From Chrysomallon squamiferum (Eukaryota; Mollusca; Gastropoda; Neomphalida; Peltospiridae): 23,500 nt of DNA. How positions within the stretch are numbered: position 1 is the stretch's first letter; the number at the start of each line of letters is the position of its first letter. Below are positions 20,685 through 23,500 of the stretch, in pieces. Location: contig CM022665.1 of NCBI GenBank assembly GCA_012295275.1, forward strand, positions 4,519,167-4,542,666, read 5' to 3'. The notes under the pieces were generated by a model. The model made no database searches. It was not told where the DNA came from and saw only the letters and a program-made list of their open reading frames with translations. A program made the position numbers and the translations under genes.

Positions 20685-21544
20685 CTACTCCATTTCACTT
20701 AGATCTCTGACCATTCTCTGAAATTCGTCAGTCGTAATGTGTGCATTGTCTAAAACAAACAAACATAAATAAATTTTAATCTCCATTAAATATCAAATTT
20801 GAAAGAAAAAGAAGAAAAAAGTCATTACCCTTTATTATTCATTTTAAATCACCTTAATCTTTACGGAAATAAAAATGAATATTTCAGATAGACACAGTTA
20901 TTATTTTCTTTCTTTTTCAGAACTAATCTAATATATTTTTTCATTAAATAATTTAAATTTGTAATATCGTTTATGATTAATGGTAGATTTCTATTTCACG
21001 TTAAAAATAGGTTTACCTTCGTCAACAAGAGCCAACAAATCCTCAGCATCTCGACGACTCATTATTTTCTCAAGTTCTTCTTGGTCTAAGAGTCCATCAT
21101 TGTTGGTGTCGATCTCGGAAATATCTGAAACAAATATATATTATACATAAATTAGAACTGTATTTTTACATAGAAAATATCAACTGACCTGACAGTTAAA
21201 GTTTACCTCTGACATTAGATTGTTCTTGAATTTTATTTTTCATATCCTGATTCTGAAGCAAACGTGTACGACATAATTCTGTTCAGTAGCTAAAGATAAA
21301 AATTTTAAACTTTTTCCAGACTTAAATTTAACGTAAACTAAATAGATATCCCGTTCCAGTGCATACCTCGCTTCCCATTAGCAATCCAGTCTTTTCCTTT
21401 TCTGTAAGCCCAGTCTAGAGCTTTACGTTTTGCCCAATCTCTGACCCTTCTCCATCGGATTCTGATACGGAAACGACCCCAGGCATCAGCCTCGTTCAGG
21501 ACAGCGAATACCGCTACGAGTACAAGGAGCAGGGCAACTCTCAT
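20685..21544 (-). CDS. copy C: secreted cationic amidated peptide with acidic EF-hand propiece
   Basis: Coding exons read on the - strand are 21544-21367, 21124-21017 and 20749-20685, giving 116 residues. The signal peptide (1-21, ending EADA) is followed by a 35-residue peptide. It shares the conserved opening block except for Gly in place of Arg at mature position 2. Its tail is like that of copy A, with ALDWA and KDW shared, and it is cut shorter before GKR (57-59). The net charge is about +10. The acidic propiece (about 19 Asp/Glu against 5 Lys/Arg) has a canonical EF loop (DTNNDGLLDQEE). Exon 3 is one codon shorter than in A and B, which shifts the second loop so that position 1 is no longer acidic. 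The closer likeness to A than to B fits duplication of an A/B pair. Confidence 0.88.
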
Positions 21545-21639
21545 CTGAAGAAGAACAAAATACGTTTTAGAACATCTCACAGTCCAGTAGATTCTGAAGG
21601 TCAAAATTAAATACTATCTGAAGGTCAACAATATATTCG

Positions 21640-21666
21640 ACCTATTGTTCTCATCTGAAGAAGACA
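21640..21666 (-). repeat. stub repeat of the copy C exon 2 start
   Basis: On the - strand CTTCTTCAGATGAGAA recurs about 110 bases upstream of the true acceptor and start (TTCTTCAG|ATGAGA at 21544). The copied frame stops after nine codons (the TGA at about 21627), so it is not a usable coding exon. ACCTTCAGA short repeats lie between. Confidence 0.5.
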
Positions 21667-21839
21667 TTTTTTTATTTCATTAGAAATTTTTTCATTTTGT
21701 CAATCGCTCTTTTCGCGTTTTCTTTCCTTTCTTTGTACAATCTAGAGAACAATATTAATATTCTCAGTTTGTAATGAGGAAATGATAAATAAACAAAGAC
21801 TTTTTTTTTTAACAGATCTGAAAAATAATGTATTCTTGT

Positions 21840-21957
<118 letters not shown>

Positions 21958-22035
21958 AGTGGTAAATAAGTAAATTTCTCTATTTTAAACGCAGTATCGT
22001 ATATTTAGTGTTAAAGAATTAAAACTATGTCTTAC

Positions 22036-22070
22036 CTTTAAGTCTGAAATCGGTTATTCAGGTAAAGACT
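22036..22070 (-). other. noncoding exon 1 of copy C
   Basis: The exon ends at the donor CTTAAAG|GTAAGA. The initiator-like TTCAGTC places the start A at 22070. Confidence 0.65.
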
Positions 22071-22120
22071 GAATAAAAATGTTACATGCTCGGTATATTT
22101 ATATTATACTGGTGTTGTTA
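22070..22120 (-). promoter_or_regulatory. core promoter of copy C (TATA + initiator)
   Basis: On the - strand ATAACAACACCAGTATAA leads into TATAAATA, starting at 22103. An initiator TTCAGTC follows 33 nt downstream. AACAACACCA is shared with copy A, whereas B and D carry AAATCACCA here. Confidence 0.7.
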
Positions 22121-22204
22121 TTTTCACATAGACCAGAGAGAAAGAGTGTGAGAACATTTCACGGTGACCATCCTCTAAAACAGTTTTGTGAGAAAATTAT
22201 TAAT

Positions 22205-22232
22205 GTCAAGATCCTGTTAAGACAATCTGTTG
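22205..22232 (-). promoter_or_regulatory. shared upstream element, copy C
   Basis: On the - strand CAACAGATTG and TAACAGGATCTTG, with an ATTAATT core just upstream. It sits farther from the TATA box (about 100 nt) than in A, B and D because of extra sequence. Confidence 0.6.
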
Positions 22233-23090
22233 CGACTGGTGAATTAATACGGTCACGTTACCGAAGGCGATGTTTTATAAACTATTTCCAGAATTATTAG
22301 AGCAGACAGAAGTAAATATTTTACTGGACATAATGATAAATGAATTATTTCTAATATTAGAGGGACACATATAAATATAACATATTATTCTTGTTCTGTT
22401 TTCCTTTCATCGCTAGATGCCTTATTATTAATTTTTGTTTTCTTATTGTAATACAAATTACAGAATTTATAATGTAGAAAGGGTGGTTAAGGTACCTGTT
22501 TGATGGGCTAACAAACCAGATTTTGAGCAGGATTATTTTTTCTTTTGTTATTTCTTTTATTTCTTTCATTCTTTTGTTCTTGTTGTTGTTTTGGTGTTCC
22601 TATTTACTTTTTTTCTTTCTTTGTCGTATATTAAATGAATATGATAAGACATATATTTCTAGTAGCACGATTTCATATTGTATATTCGACTAGTCTTGAA
22701 GAAAATTTTAAATCAAAACCAGAAAAATGATTATTTAGAAGAAAGAGAAAAAAATAAGATAAAACTGTATTCATTTTGAAGTAGATTAGTTTCTGTTATT
22801 CAAAGATTTATGTTTTCGGCTGGAACTATTTTGAATATCCAAATATATTAAAACCAATTAATACAATTCTGATAAGGAAAATAAAAACAAAAAATGCTTT
22901 TCATGAAAGAATTAGAAGCTGTGTTCTACATTGTATGTTATATGTCTGTATGTATACGTGTGTTTTTATAAATATTCTTCTGTGTAATAATAAATAGGTT
23001 GACAACAGTAGAATTAACAGGAACATAAATATGGATAAGTAAATTATTAATAAATACAGTTTTGACAATTTAGAAAAAAAATCGTATGAA
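22233..23090. other. spacer between divergent copies C and D
   Basis: No gene is seen. It is AT-rich sequence with T-rich stretches near 22536-22620. The right-hand part (from about 22900) aligns patchily with 17320-17460 in the A/B spacer. Confidence 0.5.
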
Positions 23091-23099
23091 AATTATTTC

Positions 23100-23253
23100 G
23101 AGATTTGTATACAGAAAGTCTTGTTCAGTAACGTGACAATTTTGCCTTAAACTATTAATTAGCAACAGATTGTTTTAACAGGATCTTTGTATTGATGTTT
23201 TCACACTTACTTCTTGATCAAAGCAGAAACAAAATCACCAATTTAGTATAAAT
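23100..23253 (+). promoter_or_regulatory. promoter of copy D, duplicated from that of copy B
   Basis: The region matches about 17478-17630 over its length. Shared pieces include ACTATTAATTAG, CAACAGATTG, TAACAGGATCTTTGTATT, ATGTTTTCACACTTACTT and ATCACCAATTTAGTATAAAT. The TATA box starts at 23247. Confidence 0.7.
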
Positions 23254-23279
23254 GGATGGGCTGCTATAACTGTTTTATT

Positions 23280-23500
23280 CGCTTTTATTTGTTCAGGAAT
23301 CAGTTTACAGTTCAAAGGTAAGAACTATTTATATATTTTTCATTTGTTCTCCAGAAAAATTGTTACGTTGCAAAATATAATAGGTTTATCATTATGTTTG
23401 ATCCATACGCATATTTCTTGAATATTTGAATATATAACTAATGATGGGAAACTGTTAATGCATATATTAAGTCATAAGTCATAAGTATACATATCATTTT
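23280..23500 (+). other. copy D: 5' end of a fourth peptide gene (exon 1 and part of intron 1)
   Basis: Predicted transcription begins near 23280. Noncoding exon 1 ends at 23317 with the donor TTCAAAG|GTAAGA, matching TTAAAG|GTAAGA and TGAAAG|GTAAGT in copies C and A. The remaining 183 bases would be intron 1. The coding exons should begin about 200-300 bases beyond the window if spacing follows copy B. Confidence 0.6.

Overview
The window is animal nuclear DNA. It is very AT-rich, full of simple repeats, and its genes are split by GT-AG introns. The most certain gene, mitochondrial tryptophanyl-tRNA synthetase (WARS2), does not fix the taxon. The general look (short AT-rich introns, abundant CA/GA/ATT microsatellites, small secreted peptide genes in clusters) fits a marine invertebrate such as a mollusc or other lophotrochozoan, but this is an impression. 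No bacterial, viral or transposon coding sequence was recognised.

Layout. Positions 1-117 may hold the 3' end of an upstream gene. From 841 to 5984 lies a complete seven-exon WARS2 on the + strand. After about 3 kb of AT-rich spacer come two + strand genes, each with an uninterrupted coding region (9051-10490 and 12797-13948). I do not recognise either product, but they share a collinear N-terminal block of about 70 residues and so look like old tandem paralogs. The spacer between them carries long GA, CA and TACA microsatellites.

From about 14.9 kb to the right edge lies the most interesting part: a cluster of at least four copies of a small secreted-peptide gene. Copy A (-, 15350-16296), copy B (+, 18129-19293) and copy C (-, 20685-21544) are complete. 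Copy D (+, from about 23.28 kb) shows only its promoter and first exon. Each complete copy has a noncoding exon 1. Exon 2 encodes a signal peptide plus a 35-37 residue Arg/Trp-rich cationic peptide ending in Gly-Lys-Arg, an amidation and dibasic cleavage site. Exons 3 and 4 encode a strongly acidic C-terminal region with one canonical EF-hand loop and a second, eroding one. A short intron follows in the 3' UTR. I infer a family of amidated, probably antimicrobial or membrane-active peptides made with an anionic, probably calcium-binding, propiece. I do not recall a described peptide family with this architecture.

The copies are arranged as two head-to-head pairs (A/B and C/D) that look like one duplicated unit. 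All four promoters share a TATA box, an initiator about 31-35 nt downstream of the TATA start, and an upstream CAACAGAYTG...TAACAGGA element, which suggests joint regulation.
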